A stretch of DNA of 64,000 bases from Pseudovirgaria hyperparasitica (lineage: Eukaryota > Ascomycota > Dothideomycetes > Acrospermales > Acrospermaceae): NCBI RefSeq assembly GCF_010093815.1, contig NW_022985564.1, forward strand, positions 416,590-480,589, given 5' to 3'. Shown here in pieces: positions 1 to 12,546 of the stretch (positions within the stretch are counted from its first letter, which is position 1; every line of letters starts with the position of its first letter). Made by a program: the position numbers and the translations under genes. Below the pieces are notes generated by a model that saw only the letters and a program-made list of their open reading frames with translations, had not been told where the DNA came from and searched no databases.

Positions 1-872
1 CTCTGCGCTCATGTCAAACAGCCTTTAGCGAATTCATCGGGGCAGATCATCGCGCTTTACCTCTGCAGCCTCAACCAACGCCTCTCTTGAATCCTGTTCA
101 AGATCTTCCCAGGAAAAGACCGATACATCCAGACCTAGCTCCATCCAGTGCGCGACCCCTGCAGCCTCGTCCTCCGATCGCCTATTCTAATGATCCGTAT
201 GGTTCACCCTATGCTGCCTCGTCGATGGGGGAACCAGCCCACAAGAAGAAGAGAGGTCGTCCAACCAAGGCAGAAGCCCAACAGAGAGCCCACGATGCGA
301 TGCTACGTGGAGAGGTGTATCCACCCCCTAACAAGAAGAAGCCTGCGAGACCATCTGTGACCGGCAGTGATGGCGGAACCACTCCTGTTGCGGGAGCCTC
401 GTCCGCTAATCCTTTTGAGAGGGCCAGCACCCCACCACAACCACCAATGGAAGTTGAAGAGACGTCTTCAGGCAAGAGGCGTCGTACACGACCGACGAGA
501 TCAGAATTGTCAGAGAGGCATAGTGAGCATGGTATGCAGCCACTCGCATCGCCACGGCAATCGCACTCAAGCCGTCCAGACACTGGGCGCGCACCCTATC
601 ATCAATCAGCGCCACCCGAAGAACAAGGTTCTATCACAGAACGTCGTGATATACGCATGGAGGGAGCGGAGGAATTTTCAACACCGCAGGCACAAATAGA
701 GACACTCTACCCACTACACCACACCTCACAACAGCAACCGCAACAGCAACAACAACAGCAACAAGCCTCATCAGCGCCCTCACTACCCCCACCCCCGCCA
801 CCACGACCACAATCCCAATCATCACAGCAAACACCTACATCACGTTCATTCAAGGAGACAGTCGGGATGTGA
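1..872 (+). CDS. AT-hook protein, C-terminal part (5' end outside window)
   Basis: The reading frame is open from base 3 to the TGA at 870-872, so the gene begins left of the window and no start can be assigned. The visible ~289 residues are mostly disordered and basic. One AT hook (KKKRGRPTKAEA, around base 245) should bind the minor groove of AT-rich DNA. It is followed by a second basic stretch (NKKKPARP), another near KRRRTRPTRSE, a Q-rich run around 725-765 and a proline run around 785-810. AT hook plus basic patches suggests a nuclear chromatin or transcription protein; this is inference, as no catalytic domain is visible. I do not recognise the family by name. Confidence 0.75.
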   Translation, partial: LRSCQTAFSEFIGADHRALPLQPQPTPLLNPVQDLPRKRPIHPDLAPSSARPLQPRPPIAYSNDPYGSPYAASSMGEPAHKKKRGRPTKAEAQQRAHDAMLRGEVYPPPNKKKPARPSVTGSDGGTTPVAGASSANPFERASTPPQPPMEVEETSSGKRRRTRPTRSELSERHSEHGMQPLASPRQSHSSRPDTGRAPYHQSAPPEEQGSITERRDIRMEGAEEFSTPQAQIETLYPLHHTSQQQPQQQQQQQQASSAPSLPPPPPPRPQSQSSQQTPTSRSFKETVGM

Positions 873-2407
873 GGAGGAGCATCTTCTTGCGTAATATACA
901 CGAAAAGCACACTTAACATGGGCGGCATTCTGTCGATTTATCAATTTAAAAGCGGTCTGACGACAAGTCACGCATTTATGACGACATTTAAAAACGATAC
1001 CATTCGATCATGGGAAGACGTCGAGGTCTAATGCAATGCACGAAAAGAGCGAAATGGTGTTATACAACCACCTACACAACGCGTTCGTCCTAGTCTTTAC
1101 CCTTTCTGTCCCTCCACCTTTTTTCTTTGACTCGGCGACGCCGTATAGAACGATTTCGCACATGTCATGCGACCAACGACTCAACCACTTTTACAGCCAA
1201 TTTTTCAGGCGCCTACGCTGGATACGCGACACTGTCCTATCATACTTTAATGTCTATGTTTCATCATGAGCAGAGTCATATGTTATTAACTATACCGATC
1301 CGGCCTTTTCCTTTTATCTTCTGCGATTTGATGTACTATAGTCGCGCATAATCTCTTTCTCATATGCAATGAGTCTGATGACCTACAAAAGAAGGGCAAT
1401 GATTGGCATCTGAGAGAGCAGGTGTAGGAGGACGCTCGAGTGCTCGAAGCCATCATGGATGGGCGGTCTCCCTTAGTTTTGATTTTTTTAAAGGCCTGCT
1501 CGTGGCTTGTAATCTCTACGGCTGTTTCTGCGGCGTCTCAGAAGCAGAGAGCGACGGTGTCTTCTCTAGCACACACCTTCAACAGCTTCCCGACCTGTCC
1601 AGCTGAGTCATTCCCGAGAATAGTTCGCTTACACTGTACTATATTTCCTCTTCAAGCCGGGCCGAAGGTTCATCGCACCTCGTACAACCCGAATACAATT
1701 CAACGCCCTCCTGACAACCTGTATGCATGTTCGGCTGGTGCTCTTAGTCTATGTGATAATTGAACGCAGTACCTTACGATCAGGATCAGAGTAGCACATG
1801 ATCTCCTAGCCGTGCATGCTCTTGATGGGTGCCAATAATGATTCGCTCGACCAGTCTGACTATGCATACAAACTGTCAGACTTCTCGGGCTTGCAAATCA
1901 GAGTGGATCGTTGTGACTAACCTCGCTCTACGTAACGCTGTTCTTATTCCTAAGCGATTCACCTTCTACAGCTGATCAAAATCAATTGTTGCACGTCTAT
2001 TGCCTATTTAAAACAGCCTTTTCTTACGTATACCGTGAACGAGCTGTATACTTGGACTTTGTAATTTACTACTAGATTACTGGCATACTATGAGGAGTCA
2101 TGAGAGAGCTTTTTATGTAGACTCTATGCAGTTTCGGGCCGTCAATCAATCACTTGTTATTAATTGATGAAAATCCTCATCATGTGACTGCGTGTACTAG
2201 CGCGGTCATAGTAGCTCCCTGCCCAGGTGATTCAACTTTGACGTGTTGTTATAATAGCTACTTCACATTGACTGCACATACTTCATTTGTATATCAAGAT
2301 ACAGAACATTCATTCGACACTTGAATATCATTAAGCTTTGAATCCGGCTCTAATAGCGCTGCTTTTGTATTGCTCGGGAGCATCAGCAATATCTAGCCGT
2401 CGTAGAC
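873..2407. other. Intergenic region, no gene seen
   Basis: This 1.5 kb stretch lies between the AT-hook gene and the RecQ helicase, both on the plus strand. It should hold the 3' UTR of the first and the promoter of the second. Short open frames at 1036-1269, 1403-1606 and 1440-1763 have no family-like sequence or splice logic. I see no repeat worth naming. Confidence 0.6.
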
Positions 2408-4875
2408 ATGTCTGATGACGAATTCGGTATGTCGTCGGGAGACGAAGCGGACCTACTCAATATAGATTACTCGGGCGCGAAACGCAAGTTCGAGCCGGAG
2501 AGTCCCATAGAATCTAAGAGATCTTGCAAGGACTTCGATGACACGTCCACAGAATCACTCGCTCGTACTGTTGCTAGGGATGTTCTGAGACAACGCTTTG
2601 GCATGGAGGCGTTCAGGCTTCAGCAAGAGAGAGCAATCACGAGATTACTTGAAGGCGATAGCTGCGTTATCATCTTCCCTACAGGTGAACATGCCTGGTG
2701 ATTACTAGAAGGAAGCTCTAATTCGTGACCAGGCGGGGGTAAATCACTTTGTTATCAGATTCCAGCCCTCTGCTTCAAGATTCTAGACACAAAGAAGGGG
2801 GAGCGACAAGGTCCTGCCGAGCAAGGCATAACCCTGGTGGTCTCTCCACTCATCGCCCTCATGAAAGATCAAGTTGATGCACTTCGCCGTAGAGGTATCA
2901 GTGCCGCTGTTCTGGATTCCACTAAGTCTCGAGAGGAATACTTAGCAACTGTTGATTCTATGCGCAACGGGACTCTGGACATACTTTACTGTGCTCCCGA
3001 GAGATTGAACAATGAGGGTTTTGTGGCTAGTATGGCGAACGTCCGGGGTGGCGTACGACTGCTTGCAGTCGACGAAGCTCACTGCATATCCGAATGGGGT
3101 AAAGTTTTGAAGATGTTGAGATCCTTTCAAGCATACTCACTACGTATAGGCCACTCTTTTCGCCCCGATTACTTGAAGATAGCAAGATTCTATCGAGAAA
3201 TTCACGCCGAGAGGGTAGTCTGCTTGACTGCAACTGCCACACCGGCTGTTGCCGATGATGTCCGCCGAGCTTTCGATATTCCTGAAGCCGGTCTCTTTCG
3301 TACATCTACCTATAGGTCTAACTTACACCTATACGCACAGTCGTACATGACCAAGAAAGAATCTTACCCTCAACTTCGAGCTTTCTTGAAGGCTCACCCA
3401 GGGTCGACCATCATTTATGTAACTCTACAGAAACAAGCAGAAGAGCTGGCAGACCAATTGCGCTCGCACAAGTTCAAGACCAGACACTTCCATGCGGGGC
3501 TGAGACCAGACGAGAAGACTACTTGTCAAGAGGCCTTTATGGCTTCAAAAGATATGGTCGTCGTTGCTACCATCGCGTTTGGTATGGGGATCGACAAGGC
3601 CGACATTCGCAATGTGATCCACTACGCAGCACCGTCCAGCTTGGAGTCTTACAGCCAAGAAATTGGCAGAGCAGGCAGGGACGGAAAGGTGAGTCATTGT
3701 CTGTTGTTCTTGTGTGCCGATGATCTGCATCTGCGGGAGTCATTTGCGCGAGGGGATCTCCCAAGCAAAAGCAGCGTGGCCCGACTTTTACGTGAGGTCT
3801 TATCATTGAAACCTTCCGCGCCACCTGAAAATCATATCGAGGCCAATCTCTATCAGCAAGGGAGGGAATTCGACATCAAGGTATGCTGCCATTTTGCGCA
3901 GTTGGGACTATTGCGCATCGGACTATTGATGTCAGAGTCCAATACATCACATATAGATTCTGACTACTGTTCAGGCAAATGCGCTTGGAAACATTTATGC
4001 TCAGTTAGAACTTCGCTTCGATCTTCTGCGAGCTACTACGCCAAAATACACCAAATACAGCTATAAGCAACTGAAGAATACAGACTGGGACAAGTCGCCA
4101 GCGGCCACTGCCCTACGCAAGATTACGAAGAAGGCAATCTCAAATCACAATGTGGACATGGAATCTGCATACCCGAAAACTGGAATGCCACGAGCCGAGC
4201 TTATATCAAAACTCAACGCCTGGAACGATGAAAATTTCATACAGCTGACGGCCGGTGGTGTGGTGAATGTATTTCGCGTCAGCCAACCCAGTGAATGGCC
4301 CCCAAATACGAATGCGAGCCAGGAAATCATCGATGCACTCTACAAGGACATGGAGATGCGTGAAGTGCAGGAGCTCAAGCGTATGGATCAAGTCGTGAGG
4401 TTGATCTCAGACAAGGCCTGTTTCTCAAGGAAGCTTGCCGAACACTTCGGCGACTCTCTGCCCGGGAACGCTCAGGAGTGTGGTCACTGTCAGTTCATCA
4501 TATTGAATGTAGACTTATATAGCCCGGACTATGGCTGACTTATGTTATCCCCGACAGGTACATGGTGTGAAACCCACAAAGCTGTCGAGCAGTTTACTCC
4601 ACCCGGTGCGTCGTGGGACGGCCCAGCGTTTCTGAAAGTCCTCGAGGCTTGCCCAGAACGAGACGATCCGCGATACCTTGCCCGGGTTGCATTTGGGATT
4701 GGCAGTCCGCGCGTCACGATGGCGAAGCTGAGCAAAAGTTCCGTTTTTGGCTCGGTAAGTGGAATCTGAATCCCCAAGTCTCCAATAGGATTTTTACTTA
4801 AAGAAATCGGCGTGTCAGATGGAGAATATCAGTTTCACCCAGATTCTTGCCGCAGCGGAGAAAGCTTGCGCGTGA
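2408..4875 (+). CDS. RecQ-family ATP-dependent DNA helicase
   Basis: Exons 2408-2684, 2733-3098, 3150-3880, 3975-4488, 4558-4754 and 4819-4875 give 713 residues. A 3'-5' DNA helicase for repair and replication-fork restart in the nucleus is expected. Splicing restores Walker A (FPTGGGKS, about residues 90-97), the DEAH box (VDEAHCISEWGHSFRPDY), helicase motifs such as TATATP and the QEIGRAGRDGK motif VI. The RecQ C-terminal zinc cysteines are completed by the exon 4/5 join (ECGHCTWC). No HRDC domain follows, so the architecture resembles short RecQ1-like enzymes rather than Sgs1/BLM. The N-terminus is acidic and short. Intron 2 (3099-3149) is 51 bp with no in-frame stop, so an unspliced message would still be read through. 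The last exon adds 19 codons. Confidence 0.93.
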
Positions 4876-5097
4876 GGAGTACGTACTACTACCGACCGAC
4901 AACCAGACGACCACCCCAGTATTACTACTCCATACGTGGGATGATTCAATACAGGGGCCAATAACACCCATCTATCCCTCGAAGAAACCACACGTCCGCC
5001 CAAGTAAGGCAAAAGGAACGTTTCGTCCGCGTCCATCAATCATCTCGGCGATCGAAATGCTACTCGTAGGCAGGGGTACGAAACGTTCGGCACGCCC

Positions 5098-5098
<1 letters not shown>

Positions 5099-5140
<42 letters not shown>

Positions 5141-5157
5141 ATATATATATATATATT
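5099..5157. repeat. (GAT)14 followed by (AT)n microsatellite
   Basis: Fourteen perfect GAT units at 5099-5140 run directly into about eight AT units. This is a compound microsatellite in non-coding DNA downstream of the RecQ gene. Confidence 0.97.
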
Positions 5158-5745
5158 ACTGCTCCCTATACTGACTGGCCTGAGAAGTCATTATGAATCC
5201 CCCATTCCGAATCGGGCTGCGCTGGTGCCATGGATGACCCCCTCGACCGAGCGAGCGAGTTTATTACGCTCTCCAAATCCATATTAGTAGAGTGTTGGTA
5301 GTGATTAATTAGCCCCAGCAAAGCACAAAGCGCAAAAAGGACCAAAAAAAAAGAAAAAAAAAGGAAGGTCCCAACAGAAACACAACGGCTCATGCCGCTG
5401 CATATAGGCAGACTGCATGCAAGGCTCGCGACTCAAGGGGTATCCCATCCCAACCTCGGAAACAACACTATTGTAACGATGGATAATTGAATAAGCCAAA
5501 CCCTGGTATCTTGAAATGCACTCTGCAAAAAAAATGCATTTACCCCGTTTCGCAAGGCGCGCGCGCGCGGGGGTGTGCGGGCAGCGCCATCGGGGAAATA
5601 GCGGCCGAAGCGGAACGGGGAACGAAAAAGTCGTAATTAATAATTAAATGCCTGGAAGGAAGGCAGCAAGGAAGGAAGGAAGGAAGGAACATTACACCAG
5701 ATGTAATTGGAAGGTGGCGCTGGCGGGGATCCTTGGTAGTGTAGG

Positions 5746-5770
5746 TAGGGTAGGGTAGGGTAGGGTAGGA
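5746..5770 (+). repeat. TAGGG pentamer tandem repeat
   Basis: Four TAGGG units and one TAGGA unit stand in tandem. They resemble the fungal telomere repeat TTAGGG but lack the second T, and flanking genes are normal, so this is a simple repeat rather than a telomere. Confidence 0.9.
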
Positions 5771-6022
5771 CCAGGGTATGTATGTTATTGTATCATGCCT
5801 TGATCCCTGGGGCGTCGTCCAGTTCTGGTGCAGCGAAACAAAGCCAATGGGACTAAGTAGCCCCTGAGCCAGGTACCGGGCGCAGCGACTGCTAATTACT
5901 GCTCTTTTGGTCCTTCCGAAACAGTAACAGTAACAGTAACAGTGGATGTACGTATCATGTGACTTGAATGAATAGAGGTATCAACAACGAGACTGCTATA
6001 CGGACCGTGGTCTCTCGCACAG

Positions 6023-9000
6023 TCACCATCCCTCCAACTGTCCCTCCCACTGCCCATCACTGCCTACCTGTCCCTCACCCCCTTCACCATTGCCAAGCCC
6101 ATCTCCAAACTGCATCTTCTCGAGCTCCCTCTTGAAGAAATCTCGCTCTTCCTCCAACACCCCTTCGTTTGCGCCCATCGCCTCTGGGTAGTGTCTCAGA
6201 TTCCACCAATGCGTCAGTGCTCGAAGTGCTTGCTCCAACGGCACACTCTCATCGACTTCAGCGTCCACGTCCCCCCCGCTCAGCCACTCGTCGCGCAGCT
6301 CCGGACGACAGTGTAGATACACGGCAGTAATGACGCGCATGTTTGATTGGCGCCATTTACGGCCACAGTAGGGTACCTGATTCTTGAACAGCTTAAGCGT
6401 GTACAGCCGCAGTGCAGGCTGCGGCACGCGCAGACACTTGCGCAGCACCTGGCTGGACTTGTAGCTGACAAGCATGAGATTGCGATGCGCTTTTGATTTG
6501 CAGATCTTCTGCATGATACGCAGGTAGTTGATGGAAGTGTAGAAGGCGCGCCACGAGAAGGTCGTGATGGGCTCCGAGGGGAGTTCGGAGGTGGGGAAGC
6601 CGAGTTCGTCGACTTCGGGCAGAGCCATGGGCTGTTTCGCGATCATAGGCTCGGGAGAATCGTTGATGACGGAAGCGTCGGGGTCGCGTTGGCGCTTGAT
6701 AGGAGGTGGTGCTGCGTCGTCTTCTGAAGAGTCGTCGATTTCTGTGGGCTCGATTGGACCAGGAGGTGCTTCGTCTTCGGCATGACGGGAGCGGGAGTAG
6801 CAGAATGTGAAGAAACTGAGAAGGATTAGGACTGAGCTACAGACAGGTTCGGAGGTCTCACTTGAGTTCGTCGCGGTCAGAATTATAGTTGACCACCCTC
6901 TCGATTTCTTGGAGCTGTAATAATTTGAGGACAAGGGGTATATAACTAGAATCGACAAGCAATTGAGTAAGGTACTCGTACTTGAGAATATCTAACGGTC
7001 TTGGGTCAATCCTGAAGGCTTGCATCAATGAAGAGGAGTAACTTACGAGATACCTTGAACCATTTCAGTAGCAAGACAAGAGTCCCAGTGAGTGCTTTGT
7101 CCAGGATCTCCTGCGACCGGAGAGCATCAATCTCGTCTACAGATGCTGAATCGCTTGATGTGCCGTTGAGGGCGCCATTCATCTCAGGTTTGGGAATTGC
7201 ACTCCCGTTCTGATTTTCCTGGAACTGGAACCCACTTTGCAACCCGTTGGCACCATTGGCTTGGGTGACGAGCGTCGTAACATGGTTCAATATGACCCTA
7301 ATCAAAACAATGATGAGCGATTGTAGTTGCGGTAATGCATCTCTGTAAAAGTTCTCTACAGCCTCCAATCGCTCTTCAGGACTTCCACAGTTTGCGCGCG
7401 TTCTCCTAACGGTCGCCTTGGGTTTCACGGGCTTGGTTTGCTCTTTGGACAAGTCCAATGGAACGACGTCGCCGTCAAAGTCGTCGCCAGGACTGAGCCA
7501 ACCGCGTTCATATTTCATGAACTGCACTCTGACTTGCCACAATTGCTTCATTGATCTCGAAGCACGCATCCTTGTCGAGAAAAGCTGGGCGGCCTCTAAG
7601 ATTGATGCAGGGATATCAGATCCATCCCAGCGTCGGCCAACAAGAAGATCCTGTAAGTCCGTAGTACCCTTCCCACCGAGATTATTGCTACTCTCATCCA
7701 AAGGTGGATATAAGAAAGGGAAAAGCTGATTAGTCTGATAGTTCTGCTTTTTTCCGCCCTTGCCACCAGGCCCGGCTGGAGAGGGCGGGGGCGACGGCGC
7801 AGGAGTTGCAATATGTACTGGCTGATGGAGAATTGATGTCCCATTTGCGTTCACATTCACTGCAGACCCGAAAACGTTCGATCCAGCTGCCTTGCTAGGA
7901 TGGTTCTTCAGTGGTGGAAGTATGGAGTTGTTTTCCGGTTCAAGTGGAAAGAGCGGTGGTGGAGGGTTGTATGCAGGATACTTGGAGCTGATTTCCTGAC
8001 GGAAGAGGTGGTAGTCCAGTGGTGATGCAGTGATAAGAGGACGTCCATGTTGATCTTCTTGGTCTACCGAGGGATCTTGAAAGGAGCTTTTGGCCTTATC
8101 AACCTCGGACAGCCCTCCAAAACAGACCAGGATGGCTTTCCAGGTGATCAGGAGCATTTTCGGCAACGGCAAAGGAACGGTGTCGTCCCAACGAATGCGC
8201 GAAATATACTCCATAAGACACACCAGTAAGTCAGGTTCTAGGTCTCGAATACGCGATCGAGTGCTAGTTTCATGCTGCTTGGTCGCTTCAATCCTCGCAA
8301 AGTCGAGAATAATGTACATCAATGTGAGACAACACCATAGTTCACGTCGATCGGATTCTTGCCGATCTCGAGAAGGTTCAGAAGCTGTCACATCTCTACA
8401 ACTGGAAGGAAATTAGCCAAAACCGAATTGAATGACTAAGCTGCCATACCTTGCTAGTTGACACGAGGATCGCATGGCATCGTAAATAAGAGGAATGCAA
8501 CCACAGTCGATGATAGTTCGGACGTTCGACTTGATTAATTGTATCTGAAGGGCGGACTTAACAAAGCTGGAGCCGGGATCGCCTTTTCCATCAACCTGGT
8601 CCTGGTCTGTACCTTCTTCTGGTATGTCCGGGGAAGCTGACAAACCCGCTGTCTCATACCAACATCCAAGGGCGATGTTTGTCAAGACTTCCAGTGAACT
8701 GAGCCGCACAATATGATCGTCGGTACGTAGGCCATCCTTAGCCTTCAGCACGAACCGAACCCGGTGTGTTTTCCACGTGTTCAACCAGTTCGAAGAGCCT
8801 TGATCGATATCAACAGCAGGTCGATGTTCTTCGCCCAAGAATGCTTCCCACTGTTTCGCGAATTCCGCTTGACATTTGAGTATCATAGCATGCTCCTCTA
8901 CATTATACGAAAACCATTCTTCCAATTCTGCGGCAAACGTGGAAGCATCTTTGTATTCGAATGCGTACGGTGTCGGCTCAACGGTCGGCATGTCGCCCAC

Positions 9001-9372
9001 AAGCCGTCGGAGTTGCATCACAGACAGCGAGTCTGTAGATTGTGACATGTCTGTAGAGGACGCAGGCGGGGCAGGTGGAGGTAAAGATTGCGGCGCCGCC
9101 GGAGGAGGAGCAGACTTCTCACGCCGAAGACCAGGCCTTGTTGGTAAAGCAACGCCATCCTGTGGTAGATGAGGCTTCTCGCCCTCCAGTGTAAGGCCTT
9201 CTTGGTCCACCGTGTCAAGGCCAGGCTTGTTGGGATTTCCGGCTGTGGAGAACTCGTTCTGATCTGTCAATGGGATGGCAAGCATTTCGGCTTCGTCCAC
9301 AGCCATTGGAACAGGACCTGAGCGGTTGCTCAGCCTGCGAGATGACAGGTCTTCATTCAGGGTAGCGTCCAT
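6023..9372 (-). CDS. FAR11: FAR11 / STRIP-family protein (STRIPAK complex subunit)
   Basis: Exons from the start: 9372-8450, 8401-7047, 6991-6862 and 6815-6023, giving 1066 residues. Homologues (yeast Far11, metazoan STRIP1/2, fungal Pro22-type proteins) are scaffold subunits of the STRIPAK phosphatase-kinase complex. They act at endomembranes in cell fusion, growth arrest and development. The first 130 residues are disordered and proline-rich. The N1221 domain starts near FEYKDASTFAAELEEWF. The DUF3402 region includes ILKYEYLTQLLVD and LLQLQEIERVVNYN and continues through NFFTFCYSRSRH. Exon joins 2/3 (WFKVS|HILKYEY) and 3/4 (DRDEL|NFFTFC) restore this conserved stretch. Introns are 48, 55 and 46 bp. 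The product ends in an acidic, glycine-rich tail. Confidence 0.92.
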
Positions 9373-10764
9373 GCTGGAGCACGCTCCAACTGTACAGCCA
9401 GATATTCTTGGCGGTTGATGTCGAGAGGTATGGAAGGTCGACCATGATCGATGCGGGACCTAGCGAGACAACATTGTATGCAGATTAGGGCGGGTAGTCG
9501 TGAACGTCTTTCTGTCTTTGGTATAGTTGTACGTGGGGACGTGGAGAGATGTATAGGGAAGAGTGAGTGTACTGTATCGTAGGTATGCGGGCGCTGGAGC
9601 TGGAGCTGGAGCTTGGATGCTGCATCGCACGCGGAGTGTGTTGTTGCGGTCGAGGATTAAGGTTATTACTAAGACATATTTATGCCTGAGGCATAAAGAC
9701 TGCCCCACTCTCTGTCTCTTCCGGCACACAACCGCGAACCACTCCTCCAACCTCCGTTCATCCACATATCGCCATGGTTTTCTTTATTTTCGCTGAGAAC
9801 ACTCCCCTAAACGTTATCAAAAGACTCAGATACCGCGTGGGAACCATAGAATAAAAAGTGGGCATGACCCTCAGATCGTCCTTCAAAACGAGTCAACGCT
9901 ACCATAGTGATACCAAGCTCGTTCATGCGAGATTTCAGGTCCTTATACTGCTATACAATGCCAGCCTCTCAATATTTACTTTGAACAGCTAATACGACTC
10001 TTGGTCTCGATCATCAAGGAGAGCTCATGGTGACGCTTTCTCCGAAATGATGTGGTGTATCAAGAAACTTTCCGATGCGCCCCTTTGAAGCTGCGTGTAC
10101 GCGCCACACGGCACTCTAAGATATCTTTATCCCAACTGATTACCGGATCAAGCGACTTAGATACACGGGCGATAACGTGTTGTCTCGCATCATAGGTGCT
10201 AACACATAGGGCTTGCCATTGTAAAATGAAGATGGCTCTATCATAGCCTTGATATGTTCACAAATTGGCAGAGGAAGCAAAAGTGATGCCATGGCATTTC
10301 TTGCTTGGATATCGCTCCCAAGGATCAGCTTTCCGCTCAATCGACTACTCCGCGCTTCGCCACAAGATGCCTGCTATCCACATACCCGACTTCGCACGAG
10401 AAGACATGTCTTACTTGCGAGGTGGCTATTCGCCATTCATCATTGCCTGAAAACCACTATGGTTTCTCTCGGGTGTCACTACTGTACGCGCCCGAAGATA
10501 TTGGTATCGGCGGACCATTGTGGATGCAGGCTCTCGGCGATATGTGGGTAGACTTACGTACCTGCGGTGATGAGTACCACGGATGTATTCTCCCCTTCCA
10601 CGGGCACATAAAAGTGTGAGCTGGCCCTCGTCGTGTATGTCAATCGTTCTGATCGCTCACGTCTCTCTTTACCCAGCCCCCCGCAAATCCGGCTGTCGTT
10701 CATTACTTCATAATCTGCTCCAACTGCTATTCTTTCGTTCTATTAAGCCTATCGGACCGTTCCG
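9373..10764. other. Divergent intergenic region, no gene seen
   Basis: This 1.4 kb lies between the FAR11 start (minus) and the GH43 start (plus) and should carry both promoters. A short hexamer run of GGAGCT type sits near 9594-9615. Small frames at 9460-9765 and 10249-10619 show no family resemblance. Confidence 0.6.
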
Positions 10765-11840
10765 ATGTCTTCATTTCGCATAATCGCATTCTTTGCCTGT
10801 CTTGTTTCATTAGTAATATCTTCACCCGTCCAAAGGAGAGAAAATGCAGCTCCAACAGGCCCAATCCTTTCGGCAGACTTCCCAGACCCGTCTATCATCA
10901 AGATCAGAGACACATGGTATTCCTTCAGTACCAGCTCAGGAGACCGCAACGTGCAAGTGGCATCGTCTCGAGATTTCCGAACCTGGACTCTCATCACCGA
11001 AAACGGACAAATAAAAGACGCCCTCCCAAGACTCGGTGACTGGGTCACTACAGACGCATCTGGCAACCCCATGGTCTGGGCGCCAGACGTCATAAAACGT
11101 GTAAGTATCTCGCTCTCCGCCCCCCCCCTATCCTCCTGAATCTCTCCCTCACCCTCTCCCAGGACGACGGCATGTATGTCCTCTACTACTCCGCCCTCAA
11201 CACCCCTCGCCTCCACTGCATCGGCCACGCAACCTCCTACCAAATCACGGGGCCCTACACCCCCGCCCCAACCGCCCTCATCTGCGGCGACACCACGCTC
11301 TCCCAAGGCGGCGCCATCGACGCCTCGGGGCTCCGCGAACCCGACGGCTCACGCTACATCGCCTACAAAATCGACGGCAACGCCATCGGATCCGGCGGCA
11401 ACTGCGGCAACGGCGACGGCGCGCGGTCCACGCCCATAATGCTACAGCCCGTCGCCGAAGACGGCGTCACCTTTGTCGGCCCCGCGATCAAGATTCTGGA
11501 CCGTGATGTCGCGGACGGTCCGCTTGTCGAGGCGCCTAGTATTATCCGTCTTGACGATGGTCGGCACGCGTTGTTCTTTAGTAGTAATTGCTACACGAGT
11601 CCTATGTATGATGTCAGCTATGCCATCTCGGAGAGCGGGGTGGCTGGTCCGTATGCGAAGAGTGATGCGCCGCTGCTGATAACGGGCATGTATGGACTGA
11701 CGGCGCCAGGAGGCGCGAGTGTGTGGAATGTGCAGGGCCAGAGTGGGTACAAGATGGTGTTTCATGCAAACTCGAATACGGGGAGGAGTATGTGGTCGGC
11801 GGATCTGGACGTGAGTGGGAGGAAAATTAGTTTAATTTAA
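10765..11840 (+). CDS. Secreted glycoside hydrolase family 43 (arabinanase/arabinofuranosidase type)
   Basis: Exons 10765-11100 and 11163-11840, one 62-bp intron, 337 residues. A signal peptide is clear at residues 1 to about 20 (MSSFRIIAFFACLVSLVISS), so the enzyme is exported. GH43 five-bladed propeller landmarks are present. FPDPSI carries the likely base Asp41, AIDASG carries the Asp near residue 165 that tunes the acid, and LVEAPSI carries the likely acid Glu near residue 235. MVWAPDVI lies just before the intron. The role would be removing or trimming L-arabinose from plant pectic arabinan or arabinoxylan. The sequence looks closest to the exo-acting subfamily 26 group, but the subfamily is uncertain. 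There is no carbohydrate-binding module. Confidence 0.92.
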
Positions 11841-12546
11841 TGTTTTATGGGAAGACGGAATGAATTTGTGGTGGGACGTGTCAGTGTTGGCCAGATCAAG
11901 GGGAGGGGTGTTTTGGTTAGGGTTGTGTGCTGCACGAGCGTCTGATTCCTTTACGGAATCTTCTTGTGCTTGCGGTATGATACCATAGCAGCTAGTATAC
12001 AAAATACAGCGCATTATCAAGTGGAAGTGTGCTGAGGCTCGTCAACGCAAGATCCCTGCCAGGGCTGGAACCTTTCCCCCCTAGGGATCGCTAAAATTAG
12101 AACATTACGTAGTGGATTGGCTGCTGTGTTTGGTGTGTGTGACTCCAAGTTATCGCTATTCGGACAATGGGATCGACATACAAGGGCAAGGTAGACACTG
12201 GGTGTAATATAAGATATTATATTTTCTTCTTTTGTAATTCACCATCTCACCCGAAGTTATGTGATACGAAGCTATCCACGCGCAATACGTCTTTCATTTG
12301 GCTTCACATATCACATATTCCTAGGTCCTCTTGTTACGCTGAGGAAGGCGTAAGATGGTTAGGGAGCCACGTAACGACACCGCTCGCTCTTGTTCGCAGA
12401 ATAGCAAAGAACGCCTTCGCAGTATGGTAAACACGTCAAAAAGCTGTCATTGATATTTGAGAGGATGCTGAGACGCCATTGCGTAGAACAAGTTATGTGC
12501 TGATGGCGTCGAGAGTATACTTTAGAGGGATATTGGCAGGTGGAAA
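11841..12546. other. Intergenic region between convergent genes
   Basis: The 706 bp between the GH43 and RAD23 stop codons should hold the two 3' UTRs. I see no gene or repeat. The small frame at 12167-12430 is unsupported. Confidence 0.6.

Larger units (their letters stand above)
4876..6022. other. Intergenic region between convergent genes
   Basis: This 1.1 kb lies between the ends of the RecQ gene and the FAR11 homologue and should contain both 3' UTRs. It has several short tandem repeats: (GAT)14, a GAAGG-type run at about 5655-5689, a TAGGG run at 5746-5770 and ACAGTA units at 5921-5943. The open frame at 4847-5287 is carried by the GAT repeat and is not a gene. Confidence 0.6.

Noticed and set aside
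5746-5770. Possible interstitial telomere repeat
   Set aside because: The unit is TAGGG, not TTAGGG, there are only about five copies, and both sides are normal gene-bearing DNA.
8413-9372. Separate 319-residue gene next to a 461-residue gene and a 311-residue gene on the minus strand
   Set aside because: Canonical introns join all three into one FAR11/STRIP protein and restore its conserved blocks.
10140-10619. Overlapping plus-strand ORFs upstream of GH43
   Set aside because: Three different frames of similar length, none with a known motif or plausible splicing; likely promoter and UTR sequence.
10749-11306. 185-codon minus-strand ORF over the GH43 gene
   Set aside because: It is the antisense shadow of a GH43 CDS with a signal peptide and catalytic motifs.
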